DNA of 64,000 nt, from NCBI GenBank assembly GCA_002480645.1, contig DLCN01000009.1, positions 62,001-126,000 of the forward strand, given 5' to 3'. Both the position numbers and the translations under genes were made by a program. This document shows positions 1 through 7,933 of the stretch, piece by piece. Positions within the stretch are counted from its first letter, which is position 1, and the number at the start of each line of letters is the position of its first letter. This DNA comes from Balneolaceae bacterium UBA7797 (lineage in GTDB: Bacteria; Bacteroidota; Rhodothermia; Balneolales; Balneolaceae). Below the pieces are notes generated by a model. It was not told where the DNA came from. It saw nothing but the letters and a program-made list of their open reading frames with translations, and made no database searches.

Positions 1-405
1 GCTTGTATCTTTGATCGTTAATGTGCCATGAGCAACAAATTCATTGTCGCCGGTCTTTTCAATTTTTTCGCTCACGAAAGTCATAGTTGGATATTCCGGA
101 GCATTGAAAAAGTCGGCTGACTGCAAATGGCCATCACGGCGTTCGTTTTTAGTATTTACCGATGCTACCTGCACAGTTGCGTCGATGCTGCTTTCATCCA
201 GATTAGCCGGGTCAAATTTGATGTCAGCTTCATATTCTTCAAAAGCACCGTTAACCGGTGAGAAGAAGTGACGGATTTCAAAGTTTACGCCACTATGTGT
301 TTTATCAATATCCCATGACATTGCTTCGAAAGCAACCATGGCTACAGTGGAAAGGCCAAAAATAATGGCAAAAGCACTTAAAGCTAGTTTTCTTGATAAT
401 TTCAT
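1..405 (-). CDS. YceI family protein (C-terminus cut by window edge)
   Basis: The visible 135 residues begin at an ATG at 405 and run off the left edge. The N-terminus (MKLSRKLALSAFAIIFGLST) is basic then hydrophobic, as in a signal peptide. The mature start, WDIDKTHSGVNFEIRHFF, is the classic opening of the YceI lipid-binding domain, followed by the family's FDPANLDESSIDATV and NERRDGHLQSADFF segments. YceI proteins are periplasmic lipocalin-like barrels that bind polyisoprenoids; the exact ligand here is unknown. A perfect 10-bp inverted repeat lies upstream at 474-500. The family is usually about 190 residues, so roughly the last quarter is missing only because of the window boundary. Confidence 0.9.
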   Translation of the reverse strand, partial: MKLSRKLALSAFAIIFGLSTVAMVAFEAMSWDIDKTHSGVNFEIRHFFSPVNGAFEEYEADIKFDPANLDESSIDATVQVASVNTKNERRDGHLQSADFFNAPEYPTMTFVSEKIEKTGDNEFVAHGTLTIKDTS

Positions 406-473
406 TATCCTGATGGTTTGTTTTTGAGGTTAATGGATTACTCTAACAAGGAGTTGTTATAAATAATTCGTTC

Positions 474-500
474 AATGTTAAACTATTTTTGTTTAACATT
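474..500. promoter_or_regulatory. Perfect inverted repeat upstream of the YceI gene (candidate operator)
   Basis: AATGTTAAAC, a 7-nt spacer (TATTTTT), then GTTTAACATT: arms of 10 bp without mismatch. It lies about 70 bp upstream of the YceI start and 41 bp past the end of the glycosylase gene. No T-run follows it on the minus strand, so it reads better as an operator than as a terminator. The regulator is unknown. Confidence 0.4.
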
Positions 501-540
501 AAAATTAATTTTTGCTATCGCTTTGATAGTCAATGTACTA

Positions 541-1149
541 TTACGAGGCAGGGCTGGTAAAAGGATTGCCTTTGAGCCGAAAACGCCAGGGTAAATTAGC
601 ATCTTCGCCGGCATAATCGATACCTACCCGTTCACTGGCAAGAATCTCATCTGGATTAAAATCATTCCCATGATCTTCCACCCAGATCACATCCCCGAAA
701 AGATCTTCTCCATAATGCTCTGTGGTGATTCCGAGGGCCGAAGAAACGATACCGGGGCCCCCACCTACCGATCGTTGTAATTTCTTTTTATTTCTTCTCT
801 CCAGAATCTTGCTTACCCCTTCGATGGGTTCGATAGCACGGATCAAAACAGCGTCAGCTTTTCCCTCCGAGTTTGTAACTATGTTAAATAAGTGATGAAT
901 ACCGTAGCACAAATAGATATATGAGAATCCCGGTGCGCCAAACATCACTTTATTCCTTTCAGTTAAGCCATGGGAATACGCATGACAGGCATTGTCGCAA
1001 CTGCCATCGTAGGCTTCTGTTTCAACGATCATACCTTTGGTTATATGGCCATTGATGTTGGTACAAAGCACTTTCCCGATCAGTTCCCGGGCAATTTCAA
1101 CAACATCATCTCTGTCATAAAAACTACGTGATACTTTTTTATAAGCCAT
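541..1149 (-). CDS. DNA-3-methyladenine glycosylase (AAG/Mpg family)
   Basis: A base-excision repair enzyme that removes alkylated purines such as 3-methyladenine. The family signature is clear: VETEAYDG with the catalytic glutamate near residue 44, the DNACHAYSHGLTERN segment, then FGAPGFSYIYLCYGIHHLFN. At about 202 residues it is full length for the family. I start at ATG 1149, which overlaps the stop of the upstream YihY gene in a TGATG junction; a TTG one codon earlier is possible. The overlap indicates translational coupling with that membrane-protein gene, though no functional link between the two is obvious. Confidence 0.93.
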   Translation of the reverse strand: MAYKKVSRSFYDRDDVVEIARELIGKVLCTNINGHITKGMIVETEAYDGSCDNACHAYSHGLTERNKVMFGAPGFSYIYLCYGIHHLFNIVTNSEGKADAVLIRAIEPIEGVSKILERRNKKKLQRSVGGGPGIVSSALGITTEHYGEDLFGDVIWVEDHGNDFNPDEILASERVGIDYAGEDANLPWRFRLKGNPFTSPAS

Positions 1150-2090
1150 CAATCGAGTGCAGCGTATGGATTGGATTCAATTGAGGATTTGTCAGGAAAA
1201 TAGGTTTCTCTGGCGGCACGGGTCAGTATCACTGTTAATACGAAGAGCAGAGAGGTATAGAAGGCCCATATACCAATGATCACAAAGATCGCGTACCCCT
1301 GATAAAAATACCGGTATGTACTGAAAGCATAGCTGAGGTAGAAACTCACAAAGAATTTAGCGAGTTCAAAAAGCATAGTGTAGATCGCTGCCCCGATCAT
1401 TGCGGTGCGAACCGATATCTTTCTTTCGCTCACAAACCGAAAGATCACAAAGATCAGGAAAAAGGTGAAAACAATAGGTAGGAGGAAGTCGAGCACTTCG
1501 TACACCCAGGGAAGCCGGATCACAATATCGGTATAGGGTATTTTGATCACACTGAGATCAAATAAAGAGATCAGAGAAATTGTAAGGCTGAAAAAGAGAA
1601 AAACAGACCCCAGCACTCCAAAACCCAGAAAATTGTAGATAATATCCAACACAGGGTGAGTTTTGGTGTCTATATCGAACACATCGAAAAGCACGTGCTT
1701 AAAACTATGAAGAAGGCCCTGAGTAAAGAACATTAAAATGATGAGACCTGTTATCCCAAAAACAGTACGTGCGCCGACCAGAGGGCGAAGTATATTTTCT
1801 ATCGTCTCTGCGCCTTTTATCACATCTGTTTCGGTGGCTTCGAAAGTGAACACAGGAATGAGCTCGCTTCCATAGCGAATGATCTCATTAAAGGCTTCAT
1901 CATAAGAAAGAATATACCCTATAATGGAAATCAGAATAAGGGTGAAAGGTATAGCACAGATAAATAAATTGAAGGTAATAGCAGAGGCGTTGAAAAAAAT
2001 ATCTTTTTCGCTGCTTAATGAGAGAACCTTCTTCCAATAACTTTTAAACTTTTGCACAGAGAGTGTGAATTCGTTCGGTAGAAAATACAC
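1149..2090 (-). CDS. YihY/BrkB-family inner membrane protein
   Basis: A 313-residue polytopic protein with about six hydrophobic segments. The N-terminal SSEKDIFFNASAITFNLFIC is typical of the YihY/UPF0761 (formerly 'virulence factor BrkB') family, in which conserved polar residues begin the first membrane helix. Molecular function is not established for the family; the old annotation as ribonuclease BN is a misassignment. The start is a GTG at 2090 and no ATG fits upstream. It is the first gene of a two-gene minus-strand unit with the downstream glycosylase (TGATG overlap) and is divergent from mutS. Confidence 0.85.
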   Translation of the reverse strand: MYFLPNEFTLSVQKFKSYWKKVLSLSSEKDIFFNASAITFNLFICAIPFTLILISIIGYILSYDEAFNEIIRYGSELIPVFTFEATETDVIKGAETIENILRPLVGARTVFGITGLIILMFFTQGLLHSFKHVLFDVFDIDTKTHPVLDIIYNFLGFGVLGSVFLFFSLTISLISLFDLSVIKIPYTDIVIRLPWVYEVLDFLLPIVFTFFLIFVIFRFVSERKISVRTAMIGAAIYTMLFELAKFFVSFYLSYAFSTYRYFYQGYAIFVIIGIWAFYTSLLFVLTVILTRAARETYFPDKSSIESNPYAALD

Positions 2091-2146
2091 GGGACAGTTA
2101 TTTATTCAAAACAGGAGAGTACTTAGTTTTTAAGCGCATACATTGG

Positions 2147-2154
2147 TATGTTTG
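2147..2154 (+). promoter_or_regulatory. Bacteroidota-type -7 box (TAnnTTTG) before mutS
   Basis: TATGTTTG followed by CACC matches the TAnnTTTG -7 element of Bacteroidota sigma-70-type promoters exactly. It lies 73 bp before the mutS ATG, in the divergent spacer shared with the YihY gene. No clear -33 TTTG was found at ideal spacing, so this is a motif call only. Confidence 0.45.
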
Positions 2155-2226
2155 CACCTTTAATGAGTTCGATGTTAAGAAACCTGAACACCGAACTAAC
2201 CAGAATTTTAATAGCAGAACTACTGA

Positions 2227-4896
2227 ATGGCAGCGAAGAAACAAACACCTTTAATGAGGCAGTACTTTCAGATCAAGGAAGAACACCCGGGTACCATATT
2301 ACTTTTCCGGGTAGGGGATTTCTATGAGACTTTTTCTGATGATGCCATACTGGTGAGTAAAGAGCTGGGCATTACGCTTACAAAACGAAATAATGGAGGG
2401 GATCAGACTCCCTTAGCCGGATTTCCATTTCATTCGCTGGATTCTTATTTGCCCCGTTTAGTTAAAAAGGGATATAAAGTAGCAGTTTGTGAGCAAACCG
2501 AGAATCCCGAAGAAGCAAAGAAAGCCGGCCGTAAAATTGTTGAACGTGAAGTTACTGAGATCACCACTCCCGGAGTTACGCTGTCTGAAAAGTTGCTGGA
2601 ACATAAACGTAACAACTACATCGTATCCTTATACTGGAAGGGAGATGTGATCGGCGTTGCATTTTCTGATATTTCAACGGGAGAATTTGCACTGAGTGAA
2701 GTGCTGGAGCAACATCTGGACAGTCTGTTGGCAGCTATTCAACCTTCCGAGATCCTGGTTCAGTCGAAACTGAAAAACAAGCTCGACGATGATTTTATGC
2801 ACTACAACCTCACTTATATTGAGGATTGGGTGTACGAAGGGGATTATGGCTACAACCAGCTTACCGACCATTTTAAAACGCACTCACTAAAAGGTTTTGG
2901 AGTTGAAGAGCTTAAGGTGGCTCAAATAGCTGCCGGTTCGTTACTGCACTATATGCAGGAAACCCAGAAAGCCGCCTTGCGACATCTCAGAAGGGTGTAT
3001 GCGTATGAGAGTAATGAGTATATGTCGCTTGATCCGGCTACCAAACGCAATCTGGAGCTCACTACCAGTATTCAGGAAGGTGGCACTGATGGCACTCTCA
3101 TTTCCATTATGGATGAAACCATTACGGCAATGGGTGGCCGCTTGCTGCGAAGATGGATCATGCGACCGCTTAAAAAACTCAAACCCATTCAGCAACGCCT
3201 GGATGCTGTTGAGTTTTTAAATGATGGGCATGACATCCGAAATACCCTGCGCGAGGAATTAGATCAGGTTGGGGATCTTGAACGCCTGATATCAAGGATT
3301 TGTGTGGGGCGTACCAATGCGCGGGATATTTCTCAGATACAACTTTCTTTAGCTCAGATCCCGAGAATAAAATCTCAGATCGCTTCTTCCGGTGACCCCT
3401 TACTGGAGAATATCTCGGGTCGTTTGAAGCTGATGGTTGAAGTGCAGGACAGGATCCGCACAGCCATCAATGATGATCCGCCTGCGAGCATCCGGGACGG
3501 AAATATGATACGGGATGGTTTTAATGAAGAGTTGGATGAGTTACGGGATATAGCCAGAAACGGAAAAACATATATAGCCCGGATCAAAGATCAGCTTTCT
3601 GCCGAAACCGGGATTACTTCACTCAAGATCGGGTATAACAAAGTATTCGGTTATTACATTGAGGTCACGAATTCCCATAAAGATAAAGTGCCGGAGCATT
3701 TTATAAGAAAGCAGACACTGGTTAATGCCGAGCGCTACATCACACCGGAATTGAAAGAGATCGAAGAAAAGATCTTATCTGCTGAAGAACGGAGTAAGAC
3801 ACTGGAGTTTGAACTCTTTGAAGAGATCCGTTTGTATGTGGCAGAATATGCGGATGATATCCAGCAAATAGCACAGGCTATGGCCGAATTGGATTGTCTG
3901 CAAAGCTTTGCAGAGGTTGCCTTCAGAAATAGTTATACCAAACCTGAAGTGAGAGATTCGGATGTGGTAGATATAAAAAAGGGTCGGCATCCGGTGGTGG
4001 AAAAATCCTTACCACTGGGTGAGCCATTTATCCCGAATGATATTCTGCTGAACAATGCTGACCAACAGTTAATGATCATTACCGGACCGAATATGGCAGG
4101 TAAGAGTATCATTTTAAGGCAGACGGGGCTGATCGTTCTGTTGGCTCAGGTCGGTAGTTTTGTGCCTGCCGAGGCTGCTACTATTGGTCTGGTAGATAAG
4201 ATCTTTACCAGAGTTGGAGCTTCAGATAATCTGGCAGCCGGTGAATCGACCTTTTTAGTGGAAATGAATGAAGCTGCAAATATCCTTAACAATGCGACTC
4301 CACGATCATTGATTTTACTGGATGAAGTGGGGCGTGGTACAAGCACCTTCGATGGATTGAGTATAGCCTGGTCATTGGCTGAGTATTTACACAATCAGGC
4401 TTCTGTGGCTGCAAAAACGCTATTTGCGACTCATTATCATGAGTTGAATGAACTGGAGCAAATGTATGAGCGGGTTAAAAACTTTAATGTGCAGGTGAAA
4501 GAACATGACGGCAAGGTGATCTTTCTAAGAAAACTCATCCCGGGCGGAGCGGATCACAGTTATGGTATTCAGGTGGCCAATATGGCCGGGCTACCGGAAG
4601 TGGTGATCAATCGGGCGAAAGAAATATTAAAAAATCTGGAAAATCACAGCCTCGACATCACCAACAAAAACGGCACGATCGAAGGAAGAGCTTCATCACA
4701 AAAAACGGCGGCGAAGAATTTGTCGCAAAAGGTGGAAAAGCAAAGTGAGATCGATCAGATGAGTTTATTCAATACGCATATTGATCCCAGGGTAGAAACG
4801 TTGATGAATAAACTCGAGGCCACCGATGTAAACCGAATGACCCCGATCGAAGCTCTGATGTTGGTTAGTGAATTGAAAAAAGTGTTGGGAAATTGA
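2227..4896 (+). CDS. mutS: DNA mismatch repair protein MutS
   Basis: The 889-residue protein has the full MutS layout. The mismatch-reading FYE motif is at residues 32-34, the connector and lever domains follow, then the ABC-type ATPase. The Walker A sequence GPNMAGKS is near 619 and the Walker B/signature DEVGRGTSTFDG near 699, followed by THYHEL (His switch). The C-terminal tail carries a linker and the helical tetramerisation segment (RVETLMNKLEATDVNRMTPIEAL). It binds mispaired bases and recruits MutL. The gene stands alone, with a candidate promoter at 2147 and a convergent envelope gene four bases after its stop. Confidence 0.98.
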   Translation: MAAKKQTPLMRQYFQIKEEHPGTILLFRVGDFYETFSDDAILVSKELGITLTKRNNGGDQTPLAGFPFHSLDSYLPRLVKKGYKVAVCEQTENPEEAKKAGRKIVEREVTEITTPGVTLSEKLLEHKRNNYIVSLYWKGDVIGVAFSDISTGEFALSEVLEQHLDSLLAAIQPSEILVQSKLKNKLDDDFMHYNLTYIEDWVYEGDYGYNQLTDHFKTHSLKGFGVEELKVAQIAAGSLLHYMQETQKAALRHLRRVYAYESNEYMSLDPATKRNLELTTSIQEGGTDGTLISIMDETITAMGGRLLRRWIMRPLKKLKPIQQRLDAVEFLNDGHDIRNTLREELDQVGDLERLISRICVGRTNARDISQIQLSLAQIPRIKSQIASSGDPLLENISGRLKLMVEVQDRIRTAINDDPPASIRDGNMIRDGFNEELDELRDIARNGKTYIARIKDQLSAETGITSLKIGYNKVFGYYIEVTNSHKDKVPEHFIRKQTLVNAERYITPELKEIEEKILSAEERSKTLEFELFEEIRLYVAEYADDIQQIAQAMAELDCLQSFAEVAFRNSYTKPEVRDSDVVDIKKGRHPVVEKSLPLGEPFIPNDILLNNADQQLMIITGPNMAGKSIILRQTGLIVLLAQVGSFVPAEAATIGLVDKIFTRVGASDNLAAGESTFLVEMNEAANILNNATPRSLILLDEVGRGTSTFDGLSIAWSLAEYLHNQASVAAKTLFATHYHELNELEQMYERVKNFNVQVKEHDGKVIFLRKLIPGGADHSYGIQVANMAGLPEVVINRAKEILKNLENHSLDITNKNGTIEGRASSQKTAAKNLSQKVEKQSEIDQMSLFNTHIDPRVETLMNKLEATDVNRMTPIEALMLVSELKKVLGN

Positions 4897-4900
4897 TCGC

Positions 4901-5620
4901 TTACATTCCGAAAGCAACTCCCAACTCAAATTGAAACAGATCGGTACTTGAGGTTTCCTCTGCAAATTGTAAAGAACCATTATTTATGGTGATAGAACCG
5001 GGCTTTAAATAGGTAGCTTCGTTACCAAAGAGATACCGGCTTTTAAGGTTGAGATAGATATTTTGTTTACTGTTCTGAGCCAAACGGATCTTTAATCCCG
5101 CCCCGAAACCATAACTGAGAGCAGTGTCGTCAAAATTGGTGTCGGAAGCGATCGTATCGTAATTATTTGAATCTCCGATCTTTGTTTCGGTGAATAAATA
5201 CTTGAAACCAAAAAGACCATCCAGGTACGGTTTTACGCGTCCGGTTTCTGGCTCAAAGCGAAGAAATAGGTGACCTGTTAAAATATCATAGCTGGTTTCA
5301 ACAGTAACGGTAACTTCAGGGATATTAGGATTAAACGGCTCTTTTCTCTCATCCATGCCGTAGGTCATGATCCCGATCTCAGCACCGAACTGTACAGGAG
5401 TATCAGGAAATTTAAAAGCGCCGGCAAAATCGATCCCAACTGCAGCCCGATCCAGATTATCCTGAAAGTCGTTTTGTGGAGCTCCGATAAACACATTGAT
5501 GTCGTAAGTGATCGTTTCAGAGATAGGAGCAGATTCATCCGAATTGAATTGAGCATTTACTGCATGTGGCAGAAAGGTCACCACCAGTAGAAACCCCGAA
5601 AAGATTTGTAATGCTTTCAT
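4901..5620 (-). CDS. Outer-membrane beta-barrel protein, function unknown
   Basis: A 239-residue protein with a clear signal peptide (MKALQIFSGFLLVVTFLPHA, probable cleavage after VNA). The mature part alternates polar and hydrophobic residues with repeated GxGxG and aromatic turns (SYGFGAGLKIRL, RFEPETGRVKPYLDGLFGF). It ends in FELGVAFGM, a barrel-like terminus. It resembles the OmpA/OmpW-like eight-strand barrels common in Bacteroidota but I cannot assign a ligand. It is followed 50 bp upstream in the genome by another predicted envelope gene on the same strand, so the two may be co-transcribed. Confidence 0.7.
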   Translation of the reverse strand: MKALQIFSGFLLVVTFLPHAVNAQFNSDESAPISETITYDINVFIGAPQNDFQDNLDRAAVGIDFAGAFKFPDTPVQFGAEIGIMTYGMDERKEPFNPNIPEVTVTVETSYDILTGHLFLRFEPETGRVKPYLDGLFGFKYLFTETKIGDSNNYDTIASDTNFDDTALSYGFGAGLKIRLAQNSKQNIYLNLKSRYLFGNEATYLKPGSITINNGSLQFAEETSSTDLFQFELGVAFGM

Positions 5621-5670
5621 TAGATCATTTGATTAATTATTGATAGTTGAAAGTAAGTTAATGAATCAAT

Positions 5671-6720
5671 TTATAATAACGGCACAACACTACGGATTTT
5701 CCTGCTTGCTTTGCGCATAAAGTATGGCGCATTAAACCGATGCCCGAAAAAAAGTTCAAAACTAACTCTGTCGTTAAAAATAGCACTACCTGAATTTCCC
5801 TGAAATCGTTCAGATTCAGCCCCGTACAACACAAAACCGGCGAAATATCTGCCATTATCGAATCCGGTTGAAACGGAAGCTTGCCCCAAATAGATCTTTG
5901 AAGAATACCCGCTATTGTACCGTTCGTAAAAATATCTGGTTGTAAGGTCTGTATCGGTGAAGCCTCCGCCAAGCAGGATGGTACCTGAAAAATAAAAATT
6001 CCGGCTAACCACAAAAGTGTGGCCATATCCAACGGATAGAATATATTCCAGATTTTGGCTCTTTTGGCTGCTGCTGTTTTCGGTGAGCTTCTTTCTGTCG
6101 TCAATTTTATATAACCGGTAGGAGAGGTTGATAAGTGGACTGCCTGCAGATCTGATCTGTCGTAAATTAGAAGCCACAGTGGCAAAGAGGGAGTAATCCT
6201 TATTCAATTTATACGTAGTGTTCCCTTCCAGAGAAGTATAGACAAGCTTTGGGAATTGAAAGTAAGGGTCTCCGTAAGTCCATGAGGGATCAAAGTCAGA
6301 GGAATTCTTCAAATAAAAACCACTGATCTTTTTAAAACCAAGATATTGGATCAGATGATCTCCGAGCGCAAGATTTGTTTCCAGTAGAAAAAAGTCAGAG
6401 TCTCCTCTTAATTCGCTGTCACTATTCATATTCAAAAAATCAGGACTTGTTGAGACAGAGAAGATCAGAAACTCGAAACTGAATTTAGCAGATAAGGCCA
6501 GATCTGTGTTGGGATAGAGATCAAAGTTTAAACCGGAGGTACGAAGTTTAAAGGCTTCAATTTTATTATTAAGATCGAGAGAAAGGGATAAGAGATCGGA
6601 ATAACTACGTATGAACCCGGTATTTTCCAGAGAGTCGGTAATCTGCTGCGACCACACTTTGGTTGGCAGGAGCATGGGTACTGCGATTGTAAGAACAGTT
6701 ATCAAAATGAACTTCTTCAT
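5671..6720 (-). CDS. Secreted/outer-membrane protein resembling DUF4421
   Basis: About 349 residues, starting at ATG 6720 (a TTG two codons earlier is less likely). The signal peptide ends around KVWSQQ. The body is rich in alternating beta-strand sequence. It carries segments that resemble the Bacteroidota DUF4421 family: a leading RTSGLNFDLYPN strand, a central LGFKKISGFYLKNS, YTSLEGNTTYKLNKDYSLFA, and RQIRSAGSPLINLSYRL. The family is uncharacterised and presumed to be an outer-membrane barrel. A consensus promoter box lies 30 bp upstream of the start. The DUF assignment is from memory of the pattern and is moderate. Confidence 0.6.
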   Translation of the reverse strand: MKKFILITVLTIAVPMLLPTKVWSQQITDSLENTGFIRSYSDLLSLSLDLNNKIEAFKLRTSGLNFDLYPNTDLALSAKFSFEFLIFSVSTSPDFLNMNSDSELRGDSDFFLLETNLALGDHLIQYLGFKKISGFYLKNSSDFDPSWTYGDPYFQFPKLVYTSLEGNTTYKLNKDYSLFATVASNLRQIRSAGSPLINLSYRLYKIDDRKKLTENSSSQKSQNLEYILSVGYGHTFVVSRNFYFSGTILLGGGFTDTDLTTRYFYERYNSGYSSKIYLGQASVSTGFDNGRYFAGFVLYGAESERFQGNSGSAIFNDRVSFELFFGHRFNAPYFMRKASRKIRSVVPLL

Positions 6721-6749
6721 TACCAAACATATTCAAATACCAAATAGGG

Positions 6750-6757
6750 CAAAAGTA
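6750..6757 (-). promoter_or_regulatory. TAnnTTTG promoter box of the DUF4421-like gene
   Basis: On the minus strand TACTTTTG followed by CCC is an exact match to the Bacteroidota -7 element, 30 bp before the ATG at 6720. That would give a leader of about 17-20 nt and supports the ATG rather than the TTG start. Confidence 0.5.
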
Positions 6758-6795
6758 TATTCTGTATTTGATGAATAGAATCATAATTTATACAG

Positions 6796-6852
6796 ATGAT
6801 AAGTTCACACAGTTCTCCGCAACATCTATCAATCGAAAGTATAAGTAGTTAA
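6796..6852 (+). pseudogene. Severed N-terminus of the GntR regulator, ending in an in-frame TAA
   Basis: An ATG at 6796 opens a short frame (MISSHSSPQHLSIESISS) that stops at TAA 6850-6852. Reading on in the same frame gives KDTLKTSAKYIADRIRLMIS, the expected first helix of a GntR winged-helix domain, which runs straight into the 284-residue regulator frame. The short leader resembles the 'I-x-I-D/E-x-x-S' strand that opens GntR proteins. So one stop codon appears to split a once-continuous gene. A base error, a true nonsense mutation or read-through cannot be told apart here. Confidence 0.6.
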
Positions 6853-6900
6853 AAAGACACACTGAAGACTTCCGCTAAATATATCGCAGACAGAATCAGG

Positions 6901-7755
6901 TTGATGATTTCCACCAAACAATTTCAGGTGGGGGAAGTATTGCCCTCTACCAGAGAATTGGGACAGCAACTGGAGGCCAGTTTCCATACCGTTCGGAAAG
7001 CCTATCATATTTTGGCAGATGAGGGACTCATCACCGGAGAAAAAGGAAGAGGATTTGTTGTAAACCGGCAAACTTCGTTAATGGATAAAGAAGAACGGCT
7101 GCAGATCGGCGGAGAAAAAGTGCAATCGCTGGTTGAAGAACTAGTGGGCTACGGACTGGATGACAACGAGATTGAATTACTGTTTCAGGAACAGCTGGAC
7201 TATATGGACTGGCCGGATCGCATTCAAACATCCGCCAGCGTGGGTGAAAATGAAGAACTCGGAGGCATGCTTGCCAGCGCCATTAAAAAACAGGTGGGCG
7301 TTAAAAGTAAAGTGATCGATATAAACCAGTACGAGAGTGCAGCCCAATACGACGCATTATTTGTGCCGGCAAAATATGCGCATAAGTTCCGGTCGCTCAG
7401 CGAGTCCATCATGATCATTCCTATTATTTACAGCTACGACCCGGATGTGGTGTTATCCATTGTGGATCGGTTTGCCATCCAAACCATCGGGTTGGTAACG
7501 ATGGATGAAGAATCCATCCCTAAGATCATCAATGAGCTGAAACCCGTAATTCCATTCGAAGGATCGTTTGTGGCAGGGAGTATTTACGGAAAATCACTTC
7601 CGCTATTTGTAAGAGATACGGACCTGATCCTATATACTCCCGATAGTGCACGATTGGTAGAGCAGAAAGTACCCGAAAAAAACCGTATAAAACTGGAATA
7701 TCGGTTAGCGGACAGAAGTGCGGAAATGATCCGGTCAGAACTGTGGGAACAATGA
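6901..7755 (+). CDS. GntR-family transcriptional regulator (N-terminally truncated by an upstream stop)
   Basis: The open frame from TTG 6901 (next codon ATG) encodes the later part of a GntR winged helix: FQVGEVLPSTRELGQQLEAS, then HTVRKAYHILADEGLITGEKGRGFVV. The C-terminal 200 residues are not a UTRA, FadR or MocR domain that I recognise; they alternate beta and alpha and could be a ligand-sensing fold. The first DNA-binding helix (AKYIADRIRLMI) is encoded upstream of any standard start and is cut from its ATG by a TAA at 6850. A product starting at 6901 would probably bind DNA poorly. The SF1 helicase gene follows 178 bp downstream on the same strand. Confidence 0.75.
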   Translation: MMISTKQFQVGEVLPSTRELGQQLEASFHTVRKAYHILADEGLITGEKGRGFVVNRQTSLMDKEERLQIGGEKVQSLVEELVGYGLDDNEIELLFQEQLDYMDWPDRIQTSASVGENEELGGMLASAIKKQVGVKSKVIDINQYESAAQYDALFVPAKYAHKFRSLSESIMIIPIIYSYDPDVVLSIVDRFAIQTIGLVTMDEESIPKIINELKPVIPFEGSFVAGSIYGKSLPLFVRDTDLILYTPDSARLVEQKVPEKNRIKLEYRLADRSAEMIRSELWEQ

Positions 7756-7809
7756 GTAATAGAAATTAAGAATCACGAATTAAGAATTGGTTCATTACGA
7801 ATACCTGTT

Positions 7810-7900
7810 TTGTCATTTTGAGCGAAAAAGAAGAATCGACCAGATGTTAAATTTGGCGGATACTGATACGGCAGCTTACAGATCAGGATGACTCAAGCGA
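7810..7900. repeat. Degenerate GTCATTCTGAGCG-type dispersed repeat
   Basis: The spacer between the regulator and the helicase contains TTTGTCATTTTGAGCG and AGAAGAATCGA and ends near ATCAGGATGAC, the inverted counterpart. Elements with a GTCATnCTGAGCG opening and a mirrored CAGnATGAC end are common dispersed repeats in Bacteroidota genomes. This copy is decayed and has no coding potential. Only one copy is seen in the window, so the call rests on recognition of the motif. Confidence 0.4.
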
Positions 7901-7933
7901 GCAGTTCTTAATGGATAATCGAACATAGAATCA

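Noticed and set aside
5658..6185. 175-residue frame inside the DUF4421-like gene
   Set aside because: It is in another frame of the same strand and is cysteine/histidine-poor, without a coherent domain; the longer frame has a signal peptide and a promoter.
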